Shown piece after piece: positions 30,095-38,518 of a stretch of 46,893 bases of DNA (position 1 is its first letter; every line of letters starts with the position of its first letter). The stretch is from Acidimicrobiia bacterium (GTDB lineage: Bacteria; Actinomycetota; Acidimicrobiia; Spongiisociales; JAENVV01). A program made the translations under genes and the position numbers. The stretch spans positions 1 through 46,893 of the forward strand of contig JAGXFS010000099.1 of assembly GCA_024637275.1 (NCBI GenBank), written 5' to 3'. The notes below the pieces were generated by a model. That model was not told the DNA's origin. It made no database searches and worked only from the letters and a program-made list of their open reading frames with translations.

Positions 30095-30102
30095 CTGTTC
30101 GG

Positions 30103-31329
30103 ATGAGCAGTATTGGGGATCGTTTCTCGAAACTCTGGGGAGCTGCAGCCATCTCGAACTTTGGCGACGGCCTTATGGCGGCGGCTCTCCCGCTATTGAT
30201 GGTCCGCCTCACGAATGACCCTGTCGTGGTGGCTGGTACGGTCGCGGCCGGAACGCTCCCGTGGTTTCTCTTTGCACTGTTCTCGGGTGCCCTGGTGGAC
30301 CGCCTTGACCGCAAACTGATCATGGTTTCGGTCAACCTGGCCAGGGCGGTGGCGGTTGGCGGGCTGGCCTGGACCGTGGGGCACCAGACGGTGTCACCGC
30401 TAATGGTGTACTTCGTGGCTTTCGCGCTTGGTTCCGGCGAGACGCTTTTCGATTCCGCTTCCGAAGCCCTCGTCCCGAACGTGGTCGATACCGACAACTA
30501 CGACGTAGCCAACAGTCGTCTGCAGTCGACCGAACTGCTCGGCGACACGTTGCTCGGGCCACCCGCTGGTGCGCTCCTATTTGGCGTCGCGGCAGTGGCC
30601 CCATTTGCCTTGAACGCAGTGAGTTTCGTCGCGGCAGCCATTCTGATCGCCGCGATTGGCGGATCGTACCGGGCCGATCGGACCGAGACCGCTCCGATCG
30701 TCGCCGAAATCAAGGAGGGTCTCTCATGGCTGGCCGGCCAAAAGGTCGTTCGGTCGCTGGCCCTGATGGCAGGAGCTGCCAACATTCTCATCACCGGCGT
30801 GCTGGCCATCTTCGTGCTGTACGCCAAGGAGTTACTTGGTGTCGGTGACCTGGCCTACGGATTGTTGTTGTCGGTCGCGGGAGTGGGCGCCTTCGTAGGA
30901 GCCATGTCTGTACCGGGCTTTTCGCGGTGGTTGGGCATCAGGTTTTCCATCAGCGCGATCCTGATGCTCCAGTCAGTTGTGTCGCTCGCTTTCGTGCTGT
31001 TCCCAAGTCCGTTTCCAGCTGCGGCTGCCATGTTCGGATTGGGTTTTGGAGTCACGTCGCTGACCGTGATCAATATCACCGTCCGACAAAAGCTCACCCC
31101 TGATGAACTACGTGGACGGGTGGCAAGCGCGGTCCGGATGGTGGCCTGGGGGTCTCAACCGATTGGCGCGCTGTTGGGCGGATTTGTGGCGAGCCAACTC
31201 GGTCTCCGAGCGCCGTACTTTCTGGCCGGGGTCGGATGGATACTGATTCTCGTCCTGCTCAACCCGGCCATCGAGGGTGAGTTCGAACCGGTTGGCTATG
31301 TCGGGCGCCACCGTCGGACGGCTACGTAA
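30103..31329 (+). CDS. MFS transporter (MFS_3 / efflux type)
   Basis: 408 residues. The N-terminus MSSIGDRFSKLWGAAAISNFGDGL and the loop GALVDRLDRKLIM between helices 2 and 3 match the MFS_3-type efflux proteins. About 11-12 membrane helices are present. The loop TPDELRGRVASAVRM is also typical. It probably exports a small hydrophobic compound; the substrate is unknown. ATG 30103 is preferred over the in-frame ATG 29971, because the extra 44 residues are not membrane-like and cover the IclR promoter. Its end overlaps the ABC-2 permease gene on the other strand by 8 bp. Confidence 0.9.
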   Translation: MSSIGDRFSKLWGAAAISNFGDGLMAAALPLLMVRLTNDPVVVAGTVAAGTLPWFLFALFSGALVDRLDRKLIMVSVNLARAVAVGGLAWTVGHQTVSPLMVYFVAFALGSGETLFDSASEALVPNVVDTDNYDVANSRLQSTELLGDTLLGPPAGALLFGVAAVAPFALNAVSFVAAAILIAAIGGSYRADRTETAPIVAEIKEGLSWLAGQKVVRSLALMAGAANILITGVLAIFVLYAKELLGVGDLAYGLLLSVAGVGAFVGAMSVPGFSRWLGIRFSISAILMLQSVVSLAFVLFPSPFPAAAAMFGLGFGVTSLTVINITVRQKLTPDELRGRVASAVRMVAWGSQPIGALLGGFVASQLGLRAPYFLAGVGWILILVLLNPAIEGEFEPVGYVGRHRRTAT

Positions 31330-32128
31330 GTAACAGGCGGTGTAGGCGCCGGCCAACAACCATCGTTCCCAAAGCGCCCATGCCGATCAGGACGGCGATG
31401 TGGCCAACCAGGCTCCAGTCGAATACGCCAAATGTGAGAGCTCTGATGAGCTCAACGGAGTGATAAAGCGGTGAGAACCGGGTGAGTTGCTGCACGACCG
31501 GCGGATATACCGACAGCGGGTAGAACGTCGCTGAAAACAGAAACAGTGGCAGGGTGACAACAGTTACGTAGTCGAAATCTTGCCAGGAGCGCATGAAAGT
31601 CGAGCAGGCCATCCCGACTGCTCCGAACGCGAATCCAATCAGGACCGCGGCGGGAACCGCCAACAATCCCCACCATGATTCGACGTAACCGAGGCCAGCC
31701 ATGACGATCATGAACGAGGCGGCATATAAGGCACCTCTGACCAGTGACCAACTGATCTCGCCAACGGCAATGTCGGGCACTCCGATCGGGGTCGACAGCA
31801 TGGCGTCGTAGGTCTTCTGATACTTCATCTTAAAGAAGATGTTCATGGTCGATTCGAACACCGCCCCGTTCATGGCTGAAGAAGCCAGCAAGGCGGGCGC
31901 GACGAAAGCCGTGTAGCTGACCAGTTCACCTCCAGGACCGGTGACATCTCCGATGTATCCGCCAAGACCGACACCAATTGAGAACAAATAGAAGAGCGGT
32001 TCGAAAATGCCCGAGAAGATCACCATCCAGCCGCGTCGGTACACCATGACGTTGCGCTCGAAAACGTACTTGGCTCGCTGAGCCGAGCGGAGCGGTAGCG
32101 GGATCACCCGCATCAGCAAAGTTGTCAT
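31322..32128 (-). CDS. ABC-2 type exporter permease 2
   Basis: 268 residues with six membrane helices and the ABC-2 permease signature near FLFSATFYPLSVYPPVVQQLTRFSPLYH, typical of DrrB/NodJ-like exporters. A long N-terminal cytoplasmic part (RSAQRAKYVFERNVMVYRR) precedes helix 1. It pairs with the other permease and the ATPase to export a lipid, antibiotic or polysaccharide-like compound (unknown). ATG 32128 overlaps the upstream stop (ATGA); the longer open frame upstream lies over the first permease and is not protein-like. Confidence 0.92.
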   Translation of the reverse strand: MTTLLMRVIPLPLRSAQRAKYVFERNVMVYRRGWMVIFSGIFEPLFYLFSIGVGLGGYIGDVTGPGGELVSYTAFVAPALLASSAMNGAVFESTMNIFFKMKYQKTYDAMLSTPIGVPDIAVGEISWSLVRGALYAASFMIVMAGLGYVESWWGLLAVPAAVLIGFAFGAVGMACSTFMRSWQDFDYVTVVTLPLFLFSATFYPLSVYPPVVQQLTRFSPLYHSVELIRALTFGVFDWSLVGHIAVLIGMGALGTMVVGRRLHRLLLT

Positions 32129-32892
32129 ACGTACAGTCGCTTGCGGAACTGGCGGACGGCCATCGCCGCTCCGATGATGATCAAGGCGATAAGGATGGAG
32201 GCGTGGACTAGCAAGCCGAACGGCGGCTCGGTCCCGAGAGCCACAGATCGGGTCAGTTCGACCCCGTGCCAGAGCGGGGTGAGATAGGCGATCGGCTCCA
32301 TCCAGTCCGGCAGTTGGGAGATTTCGAAGAACGTGCCGGAGAACAGAAACAGCGGCATGATGCCGAACCGAAAGAGGTTGGTGAGACCGATCCCGTCCTC
32401 CAATGTGGCGGAGAACCAGGTCACGAATCCGGCGAAGGCCAGGCCGGTGAGCACCGCCGGGATTACAGCCAGCAGTCCGTCGATCAAGGGCATTGCGCCC
32501 AGAGCGGCCGCGACGAGAACGTAGATGACCGACACGAGTGCTACCCGGGTGGCAACCCAGGCCAGGTGGCCGATCACCAGGTCCCGGGTGGTGAGCGGCG
32601 AGGCGAGCGCCGCCGGATAGGTCCTCTGCCATTTGATTCCGGCCAGGACCGGCCAGGCCGAATCCCCGGCACCGGTTTGCATGGCCGTGGCAGCGAGCAG
32701 ACCGGGCGCCAGAAACTCAAGGTAGGAGACTCCGGCGACACCGCCGGTCTGTTCGTCGACCAGGCTCCCGAGAAACATCCCCATCGCTATCAGGTAGAGA
32801 AACGGATTGACGAAGGACGAAAAGACGCTGCCTCGCCAAACCCCCTTGTACACGCGAGCTGAACGCTCGTACATACGCAGTGAGGTATTCAT
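32125..32892 (-). CDS. ABC-2 type exporter permease 1
   Basis: 255 residues, six membrane helices, with the same layout as its partner. The helix-loop LFLFSGTFFEISQLPDWMEPIAYLTPLWHGVEL is the ABC-2/NodJ family mark. The N-terminal amphipathic part MYERSARVYKGVWRG contacts the ATPase in related exporters. It lies 24 bp after the ATPase gene and overlaps the second permease by 4 bp, giving a heteromeric ATPase-permease-permease operon. Confidence 0.92.
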   Translation of the reverse strand: MNTSLRMYERSARVYKGVWRGSVFSSFVNPFLYLIAMGMFLGSLVDEQTGGVAGVSYLEFLAPGLLAATAMQTGAGDSAWPVLAGIKWQRTYPAALASPLTTRDLVIGHLAWVATRVALVSVIYVLVAAALGAMPLIDGLLAVIPAVLTGLAFAGFVTWFSATLEDGIGLTNLFRFGIMPLFLFSGTFFEISQLPDWMEPIAYLTPLWHGVELTRSVALGTEPPFGLLVHASILIALIIIGAAMAVRQFRKRLYV

Positions 32893-32916
32893 TCCGCAGT
32901 GCTCATTTCACGATGC

Positions 32917-33843
32917 TCATTCCACGAGGCTCCGGCCGGTCAGCTTGAGGAAGACGTCTTCAAGCGACGAACGCCGACTCACCTGAGCGACGGGGCGGAT
33001 TCCGCGGGCGTGCGCTTCGGTCGAGGTGGCGTCGGCGTCGGGGGTGTAGAGGAGCACCCGATCAGGCAGGATTTCCATTCGCTCTGCCAAACCGCTGAGT
33101 TGGGCGATATTCTCCTCCTGGGTGCCAGGCGGGAACCGCATTTCCAGGACCTCGCGAGTCGAGTGCTGGACGATCAAGTCAGCCGGGGCACCTTCGGCGA
33201 CGATTTGAGCCTGATCCATGACCACGAGTCGATCGCACAACTGCTCCGCTTCGTCCATGTAGTGCGTGGTCACAATGAGTGTGACACCGTCCTGTTTGAG
33301 GCGATAGAGACGATCCCACAACACATGGCGGGCTTGGGGATCGAGTCCAGTAGTTGGCTCGTCAAGGATCAGCAGTTCCGGTTGGTTGATCAATGAGCGA
33401 GCGATGGTGAGTCGACGCTTCATTCCACCAGAAAGTTTGTCAACCTTTTCGTCGCGCTTGCCGTTGAGCTGAACAAAATCGAGGAGCTCCTCGATGCGAG
33501 GACGGATCACCGAGCGGGCCAGGCCGAAATAGCGTCCGTAGATCATCAGATTCTCGGCGACCGTCAGCTCGACGTCGAGCGAGTCCTCCTGCGGGACAAC
33601 GCCGATTCGTGACCGGAGCTCGGGGCCCTGCGTGGCAGGATCGAGGCCGAGCACAGACAAGGAGCCAGACGTGATCGGTGAGACGGCCCCGATCATCCGC
33701 ATCGTGGATGACTTTCCGGCCCCGTTCGGGCCGAGAAATCCGAACGCTTCTCCCTGCTGGACCTCGAAGTCAATGGAATCCACCGCGGTAAAGTCGCCGA
33801 AGCGTTTAGTGAGATCGTGGGCGGTTACGAGGGCATCAGACAT
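32917..33843 (-). CDS. ABC-2 exporter ATPase, DrrA/NodI-like
   Basis: 308 residues. Walker A GPNGAGKSS, Q-loop VVPQEDSLD, signature LSGGMKRRLTIARSL, Walker B LLILDEPTTGLDP and switch VTTHYMDEAEQL are intact. The YMDEAEQLCDR stretch and a C-terminal domain of about 80 residues are standard for DrrA/NodI ATPases and help couple it to its permeases. It is the first gene of the exporter operon and is divergent from the luciferase-like gene across 73 bp. Confidence 0.95.
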   Translation of the reverse strand: MSDALVTAHDLTKRFGDFTAVDSIDFEVQQGEAFGFLGPNGAGKSSTMRMIGAVSPITSGSLSVLGLDPATQGPELRSRIGVVPQEDSLDVELTVAENLMIYGRYFGLARSVIRPRIEELLDFVQLNGKRDEKVDKLSGGMKRRLTIARSLINQPELLILDEPTTGLDPQARHVLWDRLYRLKQDGVTLIVTTHYMDEAEQLCDRLVVMDQAQIVAEGAPADLIVQHSTREVLEMRFPPGTQEENIAQLSGLAERMEILPDRVLLYTPDADATSTEAHARGIRPVAQVSRRSSLEDVFLKLTGRSLVE

Positions 33844-33904
33844 AGACCGAACAGCCTATCTGGTTTCTGAGGCGCCACCGAGCAGATATCTGAAACGGTA
33901 TGAG

Positions 33905-33910
33905 TAGATT
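33905..33910 (+). promoter_or_regulatory. Candidate -10 element, luciferase-like gene
   Basis: TAGATT is followed by 6 nt and ATG 33917, the optimal spacing for a leaderless start. No ribosome site is seen. Confidence 0.45.
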
Positions 33911-33916
33911 CGGCGT

Positions 33917-34918
33917 ATGAAGTTCGGGTACGGCCTCATCACGTGTCAACGGCATCCGAACGATGCGCGATCGGACCGCCAGCTATATCGCGAAGCCCTG
34001 GACCTGGCTGTGGAGGCTGAAACGCTGGGGTTTGACTCGGTCTGGACGAGCGAGCATCACTTCCAGGACGACGCCTACATGCCGTCGGTGATCCCGATGT
34101 CTGCGGCTATCGCAGCACGGACCGAGCGCATCGAAATCGGCGTTGGGGTGGCTCTGGCACCGCTGTACGATCCGGTCCGTCTCGCCGAAGATGCTGCCAC
34201 AGTCGATCTCCTGTCGGACGGGCGCTTTATCCTCGGACTGGGACTCGGTTGGCTCGATTGGGAGTTCGAGGCATTCGGGCAGGTTCGTCGCCAGCGAGTG
34301 CCCCGAACCGAAGCAACGATCGCAACGTGTCGCCAGGCCTGGGGTTCGGAATTGCTGCAACCCCAAGGCGTATCGGTTACTCCCAAGCCGCACCGATCAG
34401 GTGGACCACCCATCTGGATCGGCGCAACCGCCGAGCCCGCCATCCGTCGGGCGGCGCGGATCGCGGACGGGTTTATGGCGTCCGAGCCAGGCGCGGGGGA
34501 TTGGGCCGCCCAGGTCAGTTGGGTGCGCGATGAACAAACGCAACATGGTCGCAGCGGAATCTCGCTATCCGGGTATTGGCCGGTGTTCACGTCGATCAAC
34601 GGAGACGCCTGGGACCGGGTGAGATCGCATGTGCACTACATGGCCTGGAAGTACGAAGACTCGGAGTCGAATCGAGGCCGGATCGGGCCACTGCCCCATG
34701 CTCCCGCCTCGGACGCCGAAACTGAGGCCCTACTGCGGGCGACCACGATCTGTGGGACACCTGACGAGGTGGTCGATCAGATACGGGTTCTCAACGATGT
34801 GGCGGGGGCTGACGACTTCACGTTTGTCGGTCGGTTCTACTACCCGGGAATGGACAGAGTCGAGATGGCTTCTGCCACGCGTCTGTTTGCTGAGCGGGTC
34901 ATACCGGCTTTTCGCTAG
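33917..34918 (+). CDS. Luciferase-like flavin/F420-dependent oxidoreductase
   Basis: 333 residues with the bacterial luciferase-like TIM-barrel pattern. Markers are LAVEAETLGFDSVWTSEHHF (about 32-51), GVGVALAPLYDPVRLAEDAATVDLLS, RFILGLGLGW, and RAARIADGFM. Members reduce or oxygenate substrates with FMNH2 or, commonly in actinobacteria, F420H2; the cofactor and substrate are not decided by the sequence. The gene is alone on its strand and its stop overlaps the last four bases of the ABC exporter gene running the other way. Confidence 0.92.
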   Translation: MKFGYGLITCQRHPNDARSDRQLYREALDLAVEAETLGFDSVWTSEHHFQDDAYMPSVIPMSAAIAARTERIEIGVGVALAPLYDPVRLAEDAATVDLLSDGRFILGLGLGWLDWEFEAFGQVRRQRVPRTEATIATCRQAWGSELLQPQGVSVTPKPHRSGGPPIWIGATAEPAIRRAARIADGFMASEPGAGDWAAQVSWVRDEQTQHGRSGISLSGYWPVFTSINGDAWDRVRSHVHYMAWKYEDSESNRGRIGPLPHAPASDAETEALLRATTICGTPDEVVDQIRVLNDVAGADDFTFVGRFYYPGMDRVEMASATRLFAERVIPAFR

Positions 34919-36675
34919 CGGGTGGCGACCGCCCAGTCGGCGTGGAGTGAGGCGTAAACCCCGCCGAGTTCTATCAACTCGGCGTGGGTGCCGTCTTCGA
35001 CGATCTCGCCAGATTCGAACACGAGGACCCGATCGGCCGCTTCAGCAGTCGAAAGCCGGTGGGCGACCGTGATCGACGTCCGACCTTGGGCCAGGCGCTC
35101 AATCGCATCGCGCAACCTGAGTTCAAGAGCTGGGTCGACGGCTGAGGTGGCCTCGTCCAGGATGAGCAGGTCCGGATTGGCGACCCACGCACGGGTGAGG
35201 GCGACCAGTTGCCGTTCGCCGGCCGATAGGTTTTGTCCGCGCACTCCCGCCATCGTCGACAAGCCGTCCGGCAGACCCTCCACCCAATCGACGAGTTTCA
35301 GGTCGGTGATGGCGTCGGTGACTTCCTGATCGGTAGCCGCCGCGCGCCCGTATCGGATGTTTTCGATAATCGAAGTGTTGAAGAGGAATCCCTGCTGAGG
35401 CACGTAGGAAACGCGGGACCTGAGTTCGCTAAACGAGACATCCCGAACGTCCACTCCTCCAACCCGGATCGCCCCAGCCGTCGGATCGATGAGTCGGGCG
35501 ACCAGCTTCGCAAACGTCGTCTTGCCTGACCCGGTCTGCCCGACGACGGCGACTCGCTCTCCGGGCGCGATCCTCAGATGCAGATTCCGAATAATCGGTG
35601 GCCCGGTTGGGTACTGGAAGGTTGTGTCTACGGCGGCAACCTCCAGGGACCCGGCGGGCAATGGTTGAGGATCGGTCGAGTCCGGCAAGTCGACTGGTTC
35701 GTCGATGACGGTGAGGACCTTGCGCAATCCAGCACCAGCTGCCTGGGCGCTGTCTGATGCTTCCACGATCATTTGAACCGGTTCAGTAAGCAGGTTGACC
35801 AGAAACAGAAACGCCAGGAGCGTGCCCGTGGTCAGTTGCCCTCTGGCTCCGAATATCACGCCGAATCCGATGACGGCGGCCGTGATCAACCCGGCGAATA
35901 TCTCGGCCGAGGAGAAAAGGACGGCCCCGAACCGTGCGGTTCGGAATCCGGCAACGAACTGGCGTCCGAGCGCCTGATCGACGCGGCTCAGGGTCTCGGC
36001 CTCGGCCCCGTGTGCCCGGATAATCGGTAGTCCGGTGATCGATTCCGAGACCGCCGACATCGAGTCTGAGATCGTGTTGCGGTGGGCGCCATGGGCCCGT
36101 TTGAGGAGCTTCTGGAACCACAACAACAGCGTGCCGTAGACGGCGACCCCGGCGATCACGATGAGAGCAAGTCGAACGTTGTAGAACAGCATCGTGGTCA
36201 TCGCCAGCACTAGCTGCGTGATGCCGATGAGCATGCCGATGCCCGCCCATTCCATGAAGTGTTCGAGAGCCGCGACGTCGGAAGTGACGCGCGCCACCAT
36301 GGCGCCACGCCGGTTCGTCTCGGTGTGAAGCGCCGACAAGCGGTGCAGATGCGAGAACGCTTCGTTCCTGAGCTCTGCCAGTCCGGCCGGTACGAACTTG
36401 GCGATCCGCATGAGGGAGGTCCAACGAGCGATCGAGGCCACGATCACCGCGCCGACAGCCACCAAACCTGAACGAAGGACGGCGCCAGTATCGATCCTGT
36501 CGACGCCGACGAGTTGCGTGTCGACGATGCGCTGCAGCGTGATGGGTACGACTAGCGACATTGCCGTGCCAAGCCCGGCTAGGAGCAGCGTCACGACGAG
36601 ACCCTTCCGCAGGGTCGGCGCAACCTGGAATGCTCGCCGTAGCGCCTGGATGACGGTGGAATCAGACATTGGCAT
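34915..36675 (-). CDS. Type IV ABC exporter half-transporter B
   Basis: 586 residues: six membrane helices (about 1-320) and one nucleotide-binding domain with Walker A GQTGSGKTT, Q-loop YVPQQGFLFNTSI, Walker B LLILDEATSAVDP with the catalytic Glu, and switch VAHRLS with His. The signature is LSAGERQL rather than LSGGQ. With the partner encoded just upstream, this should make a heterodimeric exporter for drugs, lipids or peptides. Its own Walker motifs are catalytic, while its unusual signature faces the partner's degenerate site. The start overlaps the partner's stop by 14 bp (ATG 36669 is a slightly later option). Confidence 0.93.
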   Translation of the reverse strand: MPMSDSTVIQALRRAFQVAPTLRKGLVVTLLLAGLGTAMSLVVPITLQRIVDTQLVGVDRIDTGAVLRSGLVAVGAVIVASIARWTSLMRIAKFVPAGLAELRNEAFSHLHRLSALHTETNRRGAMVARVTSDVAALEHFMEWAGIGMLIGITQLVLAMTTMLFYNVRLALIVIAGVAVYGTLLLWFQKLLKRAHGAHRNTISDSMSAVSESITGLPIIRAHGAEAETLSRVDQALGRQFVAGFRTARFGAVLFSSAEIFAGLITAAVIGFGVIFGARGQLTTGTLLAFLFLVNLLTEPVQMIVEASDSAQAAGAGLRKVLTVIDEPVDLPDSTDPQPLPAGSLEVAAVDTTFQYPTGPPIIRNLHLRIAPGERVAVVGQTGSGKTTFAKLVARLIDPTAGAIRVGGVDVRDVSFSELRSRVSYVPQQGFLFNTSIIENIRYGRAAATDQEVTDAITDLKLVDWVEGLPDGLSTMAGVRGQNLSAGERQLVALTRAWVANPDLLILDEATSAVDPALELRLRDAIERLAQGRTSITVAHRLSTAEAADRVLVFESGEIVEDGTHAELIELGGVYASLHADWAVATR

Positions 36676-38434
36676 ACGCAGTCAAAATGTCGGAATACAC
36701 CGGCTGGGTGGCCAGGAGGTGTGCGTGGGTGCCCGTTGCGATGATTCTCCCATCGTCCACGAGAATCACCCGGTCAGCCAACGTGATTGACGCCTGGCGG
36801 TACGCCACAAGAACGACGGTCGACGGAAGTTCCGCGTCACGCAAGCCGGTCAGGATGGCCGTTTCGACACTCGGGTCGATGGCCGAGGTGGCATCGTCGA
36901 GTATGAGCAGACGCGGCTTCCGGACGATGGATCGGGCCAAGGCGATTCGTTGTGCCTGCCCGCCGGACAGTGTGGCGCCTTGCTCTCCCACAACGGTGTC
37001 GAAACCCTGTGGGAGTTCCAGGACGAACGGAGTGGCCTGAGCCAGGTCGGCGGCTGCTCGAACTTCCTCCTCCGAGAAGTGCTGCCCGAGGGTGATGTTT
37101 TCCCGCACGGACAGGTTGAAGAGGAACGATTCCTGAGGAACGATGGTTACTTCGGACGACACGCCCCGCTCGGCGAAATCTCGCAGATCCCGACCGTCCA
37201 GCTGGATCGTCCCATGATCCGGATCCCACAACCTCGCCAGCAGTGAAACCATCGTGGACTTCCCGGACGCAGTAGGACCGACGACTGCGACAGTCTCGCC
37301 TGGCTGGATGTGGAAGCCCAAGTCGGACAACACCGGTACCCCACCCGGGTATGAGAAGGTGACGTTCTCTCCAGAAACCTCGGTGCCGGTGGCCTGACCG
37401 GACGGGTCCATCTCGCCGTGGTGAATCAGATCGTCGGCCTCGACGATCCGGGCGATCCGTCGCCAACTGGCCAGCGCGAACGTGGTTTCCCACGTGACGA
37501 ATCCAATGAGTCGAATCGGGAATGACAAGAGCGACATGAGATAGAGGGCGGTGACGACCTCGCCAGGGGTGATCGCGCCTGCCTCGATGCGGTAGCCACC
37601 AACCACAATCACGGCGATGAGGCCGAGGGTCGGGATGATCTCGGAGACGGTGCGGAAGCTTTCGGCTCGAACCGAAACCCAGGTCCGTTGATCGCGCAGC
37701 GCATTGGACACCCTCGAGAACCGTTCGACCTCGAGGTCTTCGGCGCCGATAGCCTTGACCGTGAGAGCGCCATCGAAGCTTTCGTGGGCGACTGCGGAGA
37801 CGTCACCGACCATCCGTTGGAGCTTTTCGAAGCCGCCAAAGATGAACCAGGCCGAACCGACGTCGGTCGTGACAACCAACCCGAAGCTGATCAGGGCCAC
37901 CAAACCCAGCCACACATCGATACTGGTCACGAGGACCAGTGCTCCAATGAGCAGCAGGCTCACTCCGGTCGCATATGGCAAGGGGCCCAACACGAACGTG
38001 GCTTGTCCAGCGTCGTTGTCGGTGATAGCCAGGAGGTCCCCGGTGTCCTCGCCGTGGTGCCACGGCATCGACAGCTTGTATTGGTGGTGAATCAATCGTG
38101 AAACGAAGTCCATCTGGGACCGGATCTGTAACCAGGACGCACCCACCCTCCGGATGATGATGCCCACCGCCTTATACAGCGCGATCCCCGCTATCAGCAG
38201 AACCGCCGGCCGCAGTAGATCGGCGTACGGTTCGCCCCCGTCGAGGACGGGGATGATGACGTCGTCGGTAATATTGCCGATGACGACGGCGGCGATGGCG
38301 ATCGCCGAGACGAACATGGTTGAGCCGAATACGGCGATCGTGAAGGCGATCGGATGCGCTCGGATGAGGCGCCCCACGTGGGCGCCACCCTGGCGGAGCA
38401 CTGTGCCCATTGATTCTGTCGTTACGCTGCGCAC
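36662..38434 (-). CDS. Type IV ABC exporter half-transporter A, degenerate ATP site
   Basis: 590 residues: membrane domain about 1-330, then an ATPase domain with Walker A GPTASGKST, Q-loop IVPQESFLFNLSV, and canonical signature LSGGQAQR. The Walker B ends LLILDDATSAIDP, with Asp where the catalytic Glu belongs, and the switch is VAYRQAS with Tyr in place of His. These changes disable hydrolysis at its own Walker site, as in TM287/288-type heterodimers. The start is GTG 38434, with TACCAT 8 nt upstream as a leaderless-type -10; ATG 38410 is an alternative. It is the first gene of the pair. Confidence 0.93.
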   Translation of the reverse strand: MRSVTTESMGTVLRQGGAHVGRLIRAHPIAFTIAVFGSTMFVSAIAIAAVVIGNITDDVIIPVLDGGEPYADLLRPAVLLIAGIALYKAVGIIIRRVGASWLQIRSQMDFVSRLIHHQYKLSMPWHHGEDTGDLLAITDNDAGQATFVLGPLPYATGVSLLLIGALVLVTSIDVWLGLVALISFGLVVTTDVGSAWFIFGGFEKLQRMVGDVSAVAHESFDGALTVKAIGAEDLEVERFSRVSNALRDQRTWVSVRAESFRTVSEIIPTLGLIAVIVVGGYRIEAGAITPGEVVTALYLMSLLSFPIRLIGFVTWETTFALASWRRIARIVEADDLIHHGEMDPSGQATGTEVSGENVTFSYPGGVPVLSDLGFHIQPGETVAVVGPTASGKSTMVSLLARLWDPDHGTIQLDGRDLRDFAERGVSSEVTIVPQESFLFNLSVRENITLGQHFSEEEVRAAADLAQATPFVLELPQGFDTVVGEQGATLSGGQAQRIALARSIVRKPRLLILDDATSAIDPSVETAILTGLRDAELPSTVVLVAYRQASITLADRVILVDDGRIIATGTHAHLLATQPVYSDILTAYANV

Positions 38435-38505
38435 GACGGTGAATGGTAACTGGCCTGCGAGCGCACTGATCGCTGATTAATCGGCCGAGCCTTCGTCACA
38501 ACTGG

Positions 38506-38511
38506 TAAGTT
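38506..38511 (+). promoter_or_regulatory. Candidate -10 element, acyl-CoA ligase gene
   Basis: TGGTAAGTT contains an extended -10 with TAAGTT at 38506-38511, 7 nt before ATG 38519. No ribosome site is present, so the transcript is probably leaderless. Confidence 0.4.
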
Positions 38512-38518
38512 CGAACCC

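Noticed and set aside
29971-30102. 44-residue N-terminal extension of the MFS protein
   Set aside because: It is not membrane-like, covers the IclR promoter region, and the family start matches ATG 30103.
32129-32632. N-terminal extension of the ABC-2 permease reading frame
   Set aside because: This part lies over the other permease gene, is Arg/Gly/His-rich and has no membrane helices. The start at 32128 with an ATGA overlap is clear.
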